48,904 bases of DNA, taken from contig JASLPY010000037.1 in NCBI GenBank assembly GCA_030744755.1, forward strand, positions 1 to 48,904, written 5' to 3'. Each line of letters opens with the position of its first letter. The stretch's first letter is position 1. The notes under the pieces are model-generated. The model was not told the DNA's origin and ran no database searches. It saw only the letters and a list, made by a program, of their open reading frames with translations. A program made the position numbers and the translations under genes. This DNA comes from Kiritimatiellia bacterium (lineage in GTDB: Bacteria > Verrucomicrobiota > Kiritimatiellia > UBA8416 > JADHWI01). Of the stretch, positions 34,495 to 43,483 are shown piece by piece.

Positions 34495-36401
34495 GCCGCC
34501 CACGTGTTCGAGTAGCCCTTCGGCAGAAGCCTGGGAAGATGTTTGTTCTTGAAATCGTTATGGCGCAGATCATCGGCGGATAACCCGAATGCCGCAAACC
34601 GGCTCTGCCAATATTCGGATGTCTCGAGGCGTGTGCTCAGGCGCTCAATGACCGATGGCGGAATGGTCCCGTCCCTCTGCTGGCCGAGAAAACCCAGGAA
34701 ATAAAGCGCGAAGGCGTTTTCGGGCGCCACCACGTCACTGAGATTAATCAGGGTCGCAATCTGCTGGTCAACCTTGGCCGGGCGGTCTTCATGGAACAGG
34801 CGGTGAAAGTTGAGATGATAATTCATATAGAACCAGATATCGGTGATCTGGTCGGCGTCGGGAACCTGATCGAGGCCAATGACCGAGAAGGCTTCCTCAA
34901 AATCCGCCGTGGCTAGGCGCAGACCCTGTTCGATCTCCGCCTGCTTGCCAAAAGCCCCGGCTGCGAACCGCACCTCGGAACTCCCCACATCATCGATCAG
35001 GCCCTGGGCCACCATGGACTCATAGATGGGCGTGTTGGCAAGCGGCTGCAGGGGTGAAATCCGGCACCAGTCGAGGTCCATTTCCCGCGCCACCTCGATG
35101 GTGTCCATCACCATGCCCATGGTCTCTCCGGGAAACCCCACCATCAACTGAATGCTGGCGTAGATCTGTTCATGTTTACACAGGGCCTCGGCGGCCTTAA
35201 GGAAATTCGCCACCTTGCCCGGCTTGCGCACCTGTTTGAGGATTTCCGGATTACCTGATTCCATGCCGATATTCATGCCGATGCAGCCGCTTCCGGCACA
35301 GGCCGCCACCACCTCTTCGGTACAGGAAATGGCGATAACGCCGTTGGTGGCGTCCCAGGTCAGCTTCAGCCCGCGCCGCACCATCTCGTTGAACAAGGCA
35401 ACGGCGCGGGATTCATTCTTCAACAGGTCGTCATCAAGCCACATGACGTGACTCACACCATAGTCGTTCTCCAGCCTCTCCAACTCATCCACCACTGAGG
35501 AAACATCGCGCATACGTACCCCGGCGCCGTTGAAACTGCGCACCGAGCAGAAGGTGCATTGCGCACGGCAGCCGCGGTTGGAAAGAATGGTGGCAAACCG
35601 GGTGTCCCCGGGTTTCAGATAATAGAAAGAACCAATGGTCCCGTAGCGGGCATTTTCCTCCGGTCCCGCCAGATCCCAGGACGGAAGAAGATTGCAGTCG
35701 TCCTCGGTGGGCCGTTTTTCCTTTTGAAAACGGAGCCGCTTTCCGCCCTCGTCGATAATGATCTGGGCAAGCGTATCCACACCGGCTTCACCGTTGACAA
35801 CCTGCACGAAGCCTTTAAGAGCGAGCTCGCCCTCGTGCAGAAACGCCATGCGGGCACAGGAAATATCGTCGAGCACACGCTCCACGTCGTTGCTCACATG
35901 GACCCCACCGATGGCCAGGGAAACCCCATGCGAAGACGCCTTTTCGCAGACCCGTTTGAACGATAGATGGGTCATGGTGAACATACAGGTGACACAGATC
36001 AGATCAGGGGTGATCTCCGCCACCGCCGCATCAAGGGCCTTCTCCCACGCCACATCATAATCGAAGGAATCAACCGTATCCGTGGCGTGACACTGTTTGA
36101 GAACCTCATGATTGAGGTTGCAGATATTCACCTCAACGCCGATTTCACGCAGGTTGCGGGCCAGGATAATCAGGCCGTAAGGCGGATAATTGGTATAGCG
36201 GCCCCGCCTGGCGGTATCGTAATGGAACAGCTCGGCGTGAGAATCTGGTGGATTAATCAATAAAACCTTGGCGATCTGCCGTTCCGGAAACAGGCGGGTA
36301 AGGACGCCCTCGACTTCTTCGAGATCGGCGCACTGGTCCGTTACGCCCCCCATGGAGGGGTATGACGTCTCGGTATTCCTATCTTTAGATTCGCGGTTCA
36401 T
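34491..36401 (-). CDS. B12-binding domain radical SAM protein (BchE/methylase-like), 636 aa
   Basis: The N-terminal domain opens with VLLINPPDSHAELF and YPPYGLIILARNLREIG, a classic B12-binding radical SAM start, followed by LAIGGVHVSND. The core has SNRGCRAQCTFCSVRSFNG near residue 240 and VMWLDDDLLKNE, GMNIGMESGNPEILKQVRK and MVGFPGETMGMV in normal order. It differs clearly from the four-member paralog set: it resembles the widespread BchE-like group. No DxHxxG is seen. The start is uncertain; ATG 36401 is used, but a long leader precedes the conserved part and ATG 36422 is possible. It lies between the heptose module and the dehydrogenase-aminotransferase pair. Confidence 0.88.
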   Translation of the reverse strand: MNRESKDRNTETSYPSMGGVTDQCADLEEVEGVLTRLFPERQIAKVLLINPPDSHAELFHYDTARRGRYTNYPPYGLIILARNLREIGVEVNICNLNHEVLKQCHATDTVDSFDYDVAWEKALDAAVAEITPDLICVTCMFTMTHLSFKRVCEKASSHGVSLAIGGVHVSNDVERVLDDISCARMAFLHEGELALKGFVQVVNGEAGVDTLAQIIIDEGGKRLRFQKEKRPTEDDCNLLPSWDLAGPEENARYGTIGSFYYLKPGDTRFATILSNRGCRAQCTFCSVRSFNGAGVRMRDVSSVVDELERLENDYGVSHVMWLDDDLLKNESRAVALFNEMVRRGLKLTWDATNGVIAISCTEEVVAACAGSGCIGMNIGMESGNPEILKQVRKPGKVANFLKAAEALCKHEQIYASIQLMVGFPGETMGMVMDTIEVAREMDLDWCRISPLQPLANTPIYESMVAQGLIDDVGSSEVRFAAGAFGKQAEIEQGLRLATADFEEAFSVIGLDQVPDADQITDIWFYMNYHLNFHRLFHEDRPAKVDQQIATLINLSDVVAPENAFALYFLGFLGQQRDGTIPPSVIERLSTRLETSEYWQSRFAAFGLSADDLRHNDFKNKHLPRLLPKGYSNTWAA

Positions 36402-36462
36402 AATCGAATATACGGGGAGCATTCTCCGGAACACGCCCTGCTCACAGAGCGCAGCCGGCACC

Positions 36463-37044
36463 TCAGTCTTGCTGTTTCCATCCCATGGCGAAATCCACCA
36501 CGGCGTGACACAGAGCCAGATGGGTGATTTCCACGAAACCGTATTCTCCCGAGGGCACATAGAAATTGACGTCGCCCAGGCTGCGCAGCCGATTGTCTTC
36601 CTCGAACCCGCTCAATGTCACTACCTCGCAGCCCTTTTTCCGCGCCTCGGCCACGCCGCCCAGAATGTTCTCGGAATTTCCAGAGCTGCTGATGGCCACC
36701 AGAAGATCGTCGGGGCGGGCGTGAAGATCGATCTGCTTGGCGAACACGTTCTCATAGCCCAGGTCATTGCCGAGACAGGTCAGCGCCGCCGGGTCATTGA
36801 ATGCCTGGCTGCGCAGGTTACCGTTCTTCGAATAATCGATGGCCATGTGGCTGGCGATCCCGGCGCTGCCGCCATTGCCGATAAACATGATCTTGTTCCC
36901 GGCATCATGGGCGCCCTTGGCAAAGGCGCCAAACGTCCCGATGGCGTCATCAAGGGAGAGGTCGGCTCCGTTGCCGTCACGACACCGCACCAACCGAGGA
37001 AGCGATCCAAGGGTGGCAAAATAAGCATCGACAGGCGTGGACAT
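36463..37044 (-). CDS. gmhA: SIS-domain phosphoheptose isomerase (GmhA-like), 193 aa
   Basis: Sugar isomerase fold with IMFIGNGGSAGIASHMAIDYSK (the GNGGSA phosphate loop and following helix of GmhA), LVAISSSGNSENILGGV (second phosphate loop) and, near the C-terminus, EITHLALCHAVVDF with the metal-site Glu and His. GmhA turns sedoheptulose 7-phosphate into glycero-manno-heptose 7-phosphate. AGGAAAAAC gives a good ribosome binding site. The bifunctional HldE-like gene lies 16 bp upstream, so both steps of heptose activation are encoded together. A dedicated GmhB phosphatase is not visible. Confidence 0.9.
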   Translation of the reverse strand: MSTPVDAYFATLGSLPRLVRCRDGNGADLSLDDAIGTFGAFAKGAHDAGNKIMFIGNGGSAGIASHMAIDYSKNGNLRSQAFNDPAALTCLGNDLGYENVFAKQIDLHARPDDLLVAISSSGNSENILGGVAEARKKGCEVVTLSGFEEDNRLRSLGDVNFYVPSGEYGFVEITHLALCHAVVDFAMGWKQQD

Positions 37045-37060
37045 GACGTTTTTCCTGGCG

Positions 37061-38593
37061 CTATTTCAAAAGTGCCGTGGCCGTCTTCACCAGGCCGGCT
37101 TTTCCAATGGTAAGGCGGTGGCCGACGATATTAATCTTCAGTCCGCCGGCGATGTTGCCGATGAAGCCCGCATCCTTCATGGCCGCGCCCGAAGCGACGA
37201 TCGGCGCGGTAATGGCGAAGAAGGCGTCACCCGCCCCCACCGTATCGATGGGAGAACCGGCAACGGCGGGAATTTCGTGAGTGCCGCTGTCTTTTTCGAA
37301 GGTAATGCAGCCTTCCATGCCAAGCGTCACCATAATTCTGTCGCAATCGATCTTCCTGGAAAGGTCTTCCGAGATGATGTCGGCGACCTCTTTGAATTTA
37401 TCCCCCACGGCGAGCCGCGCCTCATGAGTGTCGATACAGACGTAGTCGGCGCGCGGATAGCGCGTGATCAGGTTATACCCCAGATTGGCGCTGTTGCTCT
37501 GGGCATTGACGGCAAGGAATTTCGCCTTTTCGACCAGAAGGGCAATGGTGGAAGGACACAGCATGCCGTGGCCGAAATCCGTCACCACCACCAGGTCATA
37601 GTCAGCCGCGCGTTTGGAAATAATGTCATTAAGTTGAGTTTCCACTTCCGGCGGCAGGGGTGAATCGTCCATGAAGTAGACTTCGAACAATTTTTTCACA
37701 TAGGCAGATTCTATAAAACGCTGTTTGCGAGTTGTTGGCGCCGAAGGACGCTCAAGGGCCGTCAGCGTGATGTTCTCCTTGATACTGGCCTCCACCAGTT
37801 CACGGTGGGAATCCACCGCCCCCAGAATCGTCACCACATCCACCGATTCACAAATGCTGGCCAGCGCATTGGCGACCGCGATCACGCCACCGGCGAACAT
37901 CTCGCCTCCTTCGTAACGGGTGGCGATGATGTTTTCCTTGGGCGACTTGCCCATTGGGTTGGCATAGACATAGTCGTCAATGATGGTGTCGCCGACCACC
38001 AGAATCCGATAGTCCCGCACCCCTTCAATGAGATTCAACACACGCTCCAGCCCACCATCCTGGCGTAAATCGTGGAGATACTCTTTGAGAGACGGATCAA
38101 AAACCCTCAGATTCTGGTTGATCAGGTTGGAGGAGCTGAACGTAACCTCTTCGGTAAAAACGATCCTGCCGCCGTGTTTTTCGACGGAGTCGCGCTCGGT
38201 GACAATACGCCCCGTAATATCGTCTTCGGGATTGGCGTATTCGGAGCCCTTTACGTAGACGTCGGGCTTCAACGCCTCAATAATCTGCTCGGCCCCAGGA
38301 TGGGGGTTGATGACCACCCAGTCGATGATTCCCTGGGCCGCCACCATCTCGGCGCGCATATGCTCAGAAAATACCGGACGACCCGGCGCCTTTCCCGCAT
38401 AGACGTCACAGGTGACAAGCACCACCAGGATATCGCCTTTCCGTTTCGCGGTCTGAAGATGTTTCATATGCCCATAGTGAAACAGGTCGAAGACACCTCC
38501 CGCCATAACCACAGTCCTTCCCGCCGCCTGTTCCCCGGCGAGAACACTCACAAGCGCCTCAACAGTTTTGATTTTATTTTCCAAGAAATCCAT
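37061..38593 (-). CDS. HldE-like fusion with reversed domain order: nucleotidyltransferase then PfkB kinase, 510 aa
   Basis: Residues 20-165 are a cytidylyltransferase-like domain: MAGGVFDLFHYGHMKHLQTA holds the HxGH nucleotide site, and YVKGSEYANPEDD follows. Residues 190-510 are a PfkB-type sugar kinase: FAGGVIAVANALAS near the N-side and GAGDAFFAITAPIVASG, the PfkB anion-hole motif with catalytic Asp. In E. coli HldE the kinase comes first and the nucleotidyltransferase second; here the order is swapped. The expected reactions are phosphorylation at C1 of heptose 7-phosphate and then nucleotide transfer to give ADP- (or another NDP-) heptose. It shares one base with the radical SAM gene upstream (TAATG). 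The nucleotide used is unproven. Confidence 0.88.
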   Translation of the reverse strand: MDFLENKIKTVEALVSVLAGEQAAGRTVVMAGGVFDLFHYGHMKHLQTAKRKGDILVVLVTCDVYAGKAPGRPVFSEHMRAEMVAAQGIIDWVVINPHPGAEQIIEALKPDVYVKGSEYANPEDDITGRIVTERDSVEKHGGRIVFTEEVTFSSSNLINQNLRVFDPSLKEYLHDLRQDGGLERVLNLIEGVRDYRILVVGDTIIDDYVYANPMGKSPKENIIATRYEGGEMFAGGVIAVANALASICESVDVVTILGAVDSHRELVEASIKENITLTALERPSAPTTRKQRFIESAYVKKLFEVYFMDDSPLPPEVETQLNDIISKRAADYDLVVVTDFGHGMLCPSTIALLVEKAKFLAVNAQSNSANLGYNLITRYPRADYVCIDTHEARLAVGDKFKEVADIISEDLSRKIDCDRIMVTLGMEGCITFEKDSGTHEIPAVAGSPIDTVGAGDAFFAITAPIVASGAAMKDAGFIGNIAGGLKINIVGHRLTIGKAGLVKTATALLK

Positions 38594-40662
38594 TATGTAA
38601 GTTCAGCCGGAACAACATCCGTGTGGGGAACCGTCTCGATTCTGCGGTAGAAACTCCTGACATTCTTGCCCATGCCGAAAATATTGCCCAGGCCACTGTT
38701 GGAGATGCCATAGGCCTTACAATATCCAGAGATCAACTCCTTCTGAACATCATCATGGGCGAAATGGATGTTAACGCCGCCGGGACAGGCATGGTCCCTT
38801 GGGCCTTCGTTAAAACCACACTGCTCCAGAGCGATAAAATCATAGTGAAAATGCCTAGTTTCCACTTGGTCGGTGGCAAGCATGTCCTGTTTGCGCAACA
38901 GACTGAACTCGATCAATTCCGAAAGATAACCGGCGACCCAGTCCTCATAGGCGCCGTTTTCCTGAAACAACTCCCGCGCCACGTCATAGGCGATGTCGTG
39001 CACATCCCGCATATACCGGAACACCATCAGGGCGCTGTACATCAGTTGTTCATTGTTGCCGAGTTTTCCGGCCTGATATTGCTCGGCCACGCCCTCCCGG
39101 CGAAGAAAATCATGCAGTTGCTCGGGGCTATCAAACAATTCATTGGTTTCACGCCGGAACCCTTCATAGAGTTCCGCTACGGGGCTGGCGGCGGAAGTCA
39201 CCCTTTCATGAATCCGGGTGATCAGGGTTGAAATCCTGATCCCGCGCGCCTTCAACAGCTTGAACAGTTCCAGCAACAGCGCGTTGTTGTAGAACACCTC
39301 CACCGTGAGGTCGAACATCCGGCATTCCTCGTATTCCTCGAAGGTCAGGGTGTCATTGCCGACACATATTTCATCGATTTCCGGAGCGAAGATGGTCTCG
39401 CTGAACAACTCATAGGTATTCATGGTATGGGGCGTCACCCGGAATTTCGTCAGAGGGCTATATTCGGCCTGCCCCTCCGGAGTCGCGGCTTCGGAGCCAC
39501 CGAGCATTATGTACTGGTGTGAACGCACCACGTTCACACCGGTATCAATCAGATCACAGACCGACTTGAAGTGGGCTTTCAGTGAATCGCCGGGCAGGGC
39601 AAGAATAAGCTCGGAGAACTGGTTGCCGGCATGGGCCTCGCTCTCGTTGGCCACCTTGACCATGGTGTCGGCATTGATATTCGAACGCTTGACCTTTTCC
39701 AGAACGGATTCGTCGGTGGACTGGATGGCGGAACTGAGCCACACGGACCCACCTCCAAAAACGCCGCTACGGATGATCTCGGCGGCCTCCAGCACGCGCG
39801 CCTTGTTGTTCTTGCCCATGATACCAACGAAATATTTTGGCCAGCCATGGGCTTCCTGGACGCGGACGATTTCGCGGCAGATATCGGCGTCGCGTTTGTA
39901 CATGCCGAAGTTTGAATCGGCATAGATCAGATCCGGATTGCGGGCGCGGCTAGCCACATAGTCCAGTTCCTCACGCACCCGGTCAAAGGAGAACTTGCGC
40001 ACCACGTTGAAGTAATCGTCCCCCTCTTGGCAGAAGGTGCATTTGAAGGGACAGCCGCGCGCCGTCAGCATCAGGGGCACCAACTTTTCATTGGCCAAAA
40101 ACTTGTCACACAGCCCGGTCAGATAGGGGGAGGGTATCTCGTCGAGTTCCCTCATGGCCGCCACCTCTTCGCCCATGATGAATTCACCGTTGCTGAGATA
40201 ATGGCAGCCGGGGATCACCACCTTGTCCGCCTTCAGCTTTTCGACATCAAAATCGTATTGGCGGAGCGCCTCGAACAACAGAGAGAAAGGAATTTCTCCA
40301 TTGCGGAAAACATGGAAGTCCATGGCCGGATGCGCGGACAGGAAAGCTTCCTGTTCTTCCGGGTCGAGGGGATAGTTGGGGCCGCCGAATACCAGCACGG
40401 TGCCGGGAGACCGGCCTTTGATTGACCGGGCGATCTCATAGGACAGATTCAAGTTCCAGATATAGTTGGAAAAGCAGGCGATACGGGGCACTTCCTTTTC
40501 TAGATATGAAATGTACTCCGTCGGGTATTTAAAAATTTCGAGGTTTATCTCGCCCGCGAATTTTTCCAAGGAATAAGACGCCACCATGGAGACCCCGAGG
40601 GGGACCGAATTACAGGAATGCCCCTCATGCGCCAAATCACAGAAACTGACGGCGGTTTTCAT
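38593..40662 (-). CDS. B12-binding domain radical SAM protein, 689 aa
   Basis: Third close member of the paralog set: MKTAVSFCDLAHEGHSCNSV at the start, VLVFGGPNYPLDPEEQE near residue 90, RGCPFKCTFCQEGDDYFN near residue 200 and IQSTDESVLEKVKR. The B12 domain has no DxHxxG. CGGAG lies eight bases before the ATG. The downstream HldE-like and GmhA-like genes are translationally coupled or closely spaced, which suggests that its substrate could be a heptose or a sugar derived from it. That link is inference from position only. Confidence 0.9.
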   Translation of the reverse strand: MKTAVSFCDLAHEGHSCNSVPLGVSMVASYSLEKFAGEINLEIFKYPTEYISYLEKEVPRIACFSNYIWNLNLSYEIARSIKGRSPGTVLVFGGPNYPLDPEEQEAFLSAHPAMDFHVFRNGEIPFSLLFEALRQYDFDVEKLKADKVVIPGCHYLSNGEFIMGEEVAAMRELDEIPSPYLTGLCDKFLANEKLVPLMLTARGCPFKCTFCQEGDDYFNVVRKFSFDRVREELDYVASRARNPDLIYADSNFGMYKRDADICREIVRVQEAHGWPKYFVGIMGKNNKARVLEAAEIIRSGVFGGGSVWLSSAIQSTDESVLEKVKRSNINADTMVKVANESEAHAGNQFSELILALPGDSLKAHFKSVCDLIDTGVNVVRSHQYIMLGGSEAATPEGQAEYSPLTKFRVTPHTMNTYELFSETIFAPEIDEICVGNDTLTFEEYEECRMFDLTVEVFYNNALLLELFKLLKARGIRISTLITRIHERVTSAASPVAELYEGFRRETNELFDSPEQLHDFLRREGVAEQYQAGKLGNNEQLMYSALMVFRYMRDVHDIAYDVARELFQENGAYEDWVAGYLSELIEFSLLRKQDMLATDQVETRHFHYDFIALEQCGFNEGPRDHACPGGVNIHFAHDDVQKELISGYCKAYGISNSGLGNIFGMGKNVRSFYRRIETVPHTDVVPAELT

Positions 40663-40849
40663 TTAACGACTCCGAGCTTCTTTTGCCGTCCCGCCTCCCC
40701 GTCCCGGCAGATCTGTCACGGCAATGGCGCTCCACACAAAATACTCCAATGGAACATCAGATAAGCATTCATTGGCATAACAGGATGGACTTTTTATTCT
40801 CATACGCTTTTCGCCTTGCCGGTATCCATAAAATTGCACCCCCTGAAGG
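40663..40849. other. 187-bp intergenic gap upstream of the radical SAM/heptose operon
   Basis: No gene is recognised. The gap is more AT-rich than its neighbours and is the likely site of transcription start for the radical SAM-HldE-GmhA unit. It has a 6-bp inverted repeat, CCAATG and CATTGG, about 18 bases apart near 40746-40775, which might be an operator or chance. I see no convincing -35/-10 pair and no hairpin-plus-T terminator. Confidence 0.3.
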
Positions 40850-42109
40850 TCAGTTCTCGATTGCGTTCGGCCTCAGCACCGGAACGGTGTCGGGCGGACT
40901 GAACGTGTAATGGAGAACCAGAAGCCGAAATTTGATAAAATACTTGAGGCTCTCCAGACTCCACCCCCCTTTGTTTGCTAGCATCTCTATTCTGAACGGG
41001 AAGACAAACAACGGCAGAAGCATCACAAAAACGACCCGCTGGCACAGGAAAGTATTGTGCAAACAGTAATCAAACGCCTGGAAGCGACTCGCGAATATGA
41101 CCGTATATCGGAAGCGGTCGAAATGGGAAATATAGGCTTCGTGCTTCTGGGCGATGATCTCCTCGTTGAAGCCGCTTGTCTGATGAGCCGACGCCTTGTC
41201 GTTCCAGAACTTCAGCCCGTTAAAGGTGGATTGCAGAAGCGTTTCATCCCAGGGAATGCCCAGCCACCCGCAAACGGCCGACATGGTTCTCTTGGGGTCC
41301 TGATGCAGATCTTCCAGACGCACCGCCCGTGATTGGAATTTTACATTTTCCAGGGCCGGGCAGCCGCTCAAAAACCGGGCCCGAACCACCTTTAAAGGCC
41401 TTCGCGGGATCGGGGCCTTGGCGTCAAGTATGTGCATGCGGAAGTGGGAACCCAGGGTCTGGATCGGATCCCGAACCATGTGCAGAAGGCGGCTGTCTGG
41501 GAAATCCTCGGTCACGGCGGTTACGGCCGGGCGCGATGGACCGTGCAGTCCGAGCAGAATGACGGCGCCCTTTTCGAGCCGGTGGCCGATAGCGTCCGCA
41601 TAGGCCAGGTGCAGAGCCTGAATGAAAAGCCGCCGAGTAACGGTCTTCCCTTGCGGGAGCATCTCCCGCAGGGAGAGCCGAAAAACGTCGGCATCGGCGG
41701 AAAGGGTCTGGTCCCTGTTCTCGCCCATAGTTGTGAACCCGATGCGCTCTCCGTAGCACGCCCAGCTCTTGGGGTTTTTGGGGGGCGCCGCGCCATCGAA
41801 CAGCGACCCGAACTGGTCAATGAACGCCTCAATCAGCGCGTCGTATTTGAGATCGCAGAACTCCTCCCAAAAGACGTAGAAGCCCATCAAGACGCAGTCT
41901 GGTGTTGAGGCAATCCAGGGATGGGCGTCGAGAAGCGACGCCATCAGGCTGGTGCCGCTGCGCCCCGAGGTGAAGACCGTAACGATGGTCGTCATATCTT
42001 CAGGGGCAATACGCGTATTCAGCCGGGGGACCGCTCCCGATTTCTCCGACGCACCCTGTTTCGCCGGCTTGGTCTTGGCGGAGGCCGTTTTTATTTTACT
42101 CGCTTCCAT
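40850..42109 (-). CDS. Sulfotransferase-family protein, 419 aa
   Basis: After a basic N-terminal tail (about 40 residues rich in Lys and Ala) comes VTVFTSGRSGTSLMASLLDA, the PAPS 5'-phosphosulfate loop, then HMVRDPIQTLGSHFRMHIL with RDPxxxLGSxxRM fitting the 3'-phosphate-binding region. The C-terminal 130 residues contain hydrophobic stretches (VFVMLLPLFVFPF) that suggest membrane contact. It sits 37 bp after the glycosyltransferase at 42147; a decayed copy of the same gene pair lies just upstream at 43.5-43.8 kb. Likely role: sulfation of the glycan. Its ATG lies inside a 12-bp palindrome (TTCCATATGGAA). Confidence 0.82.
   Translation of the reverse strand: MEASKIKTASAKTKPAKQGASEKSGAVPRLNTRIAPEDMTTIVTVFTSGRSGTSLMASLLDAHPWIASTPDCVLMGFYVFWEEFCDLKYDALIEAFIDQFGSLFDGAAPPKNPKSWACYGERIGFTTMGENRDQTLSADADVFRLSLREMLPQGKTVTRRLFIQALHLAYADAIGHRLEKGAVILLGLHGPSRPAVTAVTEDFPDSRLLHMVRDPIQTLGSHFRMHILDAKAPIPRRPLKVVRARFLSGCPALENVKFQSRAVRLEDLHQDPKRTMSAVCGWLGIPWDETLLQSTFNGLKFWNDKASAHQTSGFNEEIIAQKHEAYISHFDRFRYTVIFASRFQAFDYCLHNTFLCQRVVFVMLLPLFVFPFRIEMLANKGGWSLESLKYFIKFRLLVLHYTFSPPDTVPVLRPNAIEN
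40950..41167 (-). repeat. Direct repeat, copy 1: 3' part of the sulfotransferase gene
   Basis: About 218 bp matching 43478-43698 at roughly nine bases in ten, same orientation. It encodes NEEIIAQKHEAYISHFDRF through LANKGGWSLE in the intact gene. The homopolymer here is G6 (coding strand) against G8 in the other copy. Confidence 0.88.
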
Positions 42110-42146
42110 ATGGAAAATTTTCCGGGGGCGTATCGTTATCCGACTT

Positions 42147-43448
42147 TCAGAACCTGATTGGATTGGATTGCATTGCGTTCTGTTTTACCCAGGCCGGTGA
42201 TAGCCGCGCCCCCACATAATGAAAAATGGAATCGGCGGGGAGAAGCCGGGCTATATCCGCGTGTGGATCGGGTCTGCCGGGATTCGCCACATCATCGATA
42301 AAATCCGCGACGGCGGCAAGGATTTCCTCCCCGCTCATATTCCGTAAGTCACCATACTCGTTCGGGTTTTTGTGGAGAAGCTCGGTGAAAATACGTTGAC
42401 CGGGGATGGCCTTTCCCTCCCAGTCGACCGCATCCTTAAAATACACCCACGAATTCGACATGCCGGAATAGAAGGGGTACCAGTCGAGCAGCAGCTTGGG
42501 TTTGCCCGGCCCGAACCCAGGACAGATGCCAGCGCCGTTATTACCCATCAAAATGTCCGCTTCCGTTGCGGCATAAAGCTGGAAAATATTGGAGTTAACC
42601 CCGATATTTTTCCCGTCGACAAGCCCACCCTCAGCATCGCTACGAGAATCTGGATCGATTTCATGGTCACCGGTGAGGAGAACCTGATAGCCGTTCTCGT
42701 TCAACAGGCTAATGGCAGGCAAATGCCGCTTCACGTCCGAACCGTTCCTTGTCCTTGCAAAAGGGGCGTCACGCTTTTCATGACGCAGATAGAGACAGCA
42801 ATACTTCGCCGGGCCTTTCCTCCCGCTCCGTCGCCAGGCCTGCGCCAACCGCTCTTGGATATCCTTGCGCTTGAGTTCCGGAAGGCGAATCGGCGGAGCA
42901 AATATGCTGGCCTGGAGGGTGGTGAGGGCCGCCGTCTGCTCGAAGGAACCCCCCCAAGCACGTGCGCCGACGGGAAAAATCTTATCAACGCCTTCTTTGA
43001 CGATCATGTCCCGGTAAAGCTCCAGAAGGCCGCAGTAGACAACGTTGGAACCGGCGAGCGACCTGATAACCTTCCCCGTGAGCCATTTCGCCATACGGTC
43101 ATGAATCTTCAGAAAAGGAAGGGCGATAACCCTGTGGTTTCTTGCTATCGTGATCATGAACCGGGGCATAAAGATCACACGGATATCGGACCAAAGGTCC
43201 TTCACCACCGGATTGTATTCATGACGCCAGGAAGCAATCAGGAAAACGCAGCGCTTGCCAGGATGCATACGGCGCACGGCGTCCGGCCCCATCACCGTGT
43301 GCCCGAAACTCGTCGGCGAGGTCATCAAGACCACCACATCGGCATGGCGAATCTCACGCCAGTGCCACAACAAGCGCCCCACCCAGACCAGTCCCGAAAA
43401 AGGCAGGAGAACCGCCGTCGCAGTGCGGCTGAAAACCCGCCACGCCAT
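42147..43448 (-). CDS. Glycosyltransferase-like protein, paralog of 17019 and 18499, about 433 aa, N-terminus altered
   Basis: Starts here at MAWRVFSRTATAVLLPFSG, a membrane anchor, followed by VVVLMTSPTSFGHTVMGPDA, HLPAISLLNENGYQVLLTGD, ILMGNNGAGICPGFG and the C-terminal FHYVGARLSPAWVKQ, the same motif order as its paralogs. The open frame runs on to 43604, but that part is an off-frame reading of a sulfotransferase tail and looks meaningless. A G8 tract at 43494-43501 sits at the joint: with G7 the frame would continue into a 521-aa fusion starting at 43713. The copy of its 5' end at 46482-46600 begins GTG-AAA-GAA, which may be the ancestral start. Expression level and true start are unsure. 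Confidence 0.62.
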   Translation of the reverse strand: MAWRVFSRTATAVLLPFSGLVWVGRLLWHWREIRHADVVVLMTSPTSFGHTVMGPDAVRRMHPGKRCVFLIASWRHEYNPVVKDLWSDIRVIFMPRFMITIARNHRVIALPFLKIHDRMAKWLTGKVIRSLAGSNVVYCGLLELYRDMIVKEGVDKIFPVGARAWGGSFEQTAALTTLQASIFAPPIRLPELKRKDIQERLAQAWRRSGRKGPAKYCCLYLRHEKRDAPFARTRNGSDVKRHLPAISLLNENGYQVLLTGDHEIDPDSRSDAEGGLVDGKNIGVNSNIFQLYAATEADILMGNNGAGICPGFGPGKPKLLLDWYPFYSGMSNSWVYFKDAVDWEGKAIPGQRIFTELLHKNPNEYGDLRNMSGEEILAAVADFIDDVANPGRPDPHADIARLLPADSIFHYVGARLSPAWVKQNAMQSNPIRF

Positions 43449-43483
43449 GCGCACCGGGAAAATCAGGATATTTTTAAGGCTCC
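43375..43483 (-). repeat. 109-bp direct repeat, copy 1 (5' end of glycosyltransferase gene)
   Basis: Matches 46482-46590 at 108 of 109 bases by eye. It encodes NILIFPVRMAWRVF and the following anchor up to GLVWVGR. Both ends of the match are sharp, as expected for a recombination product. Confidence 0.88.
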
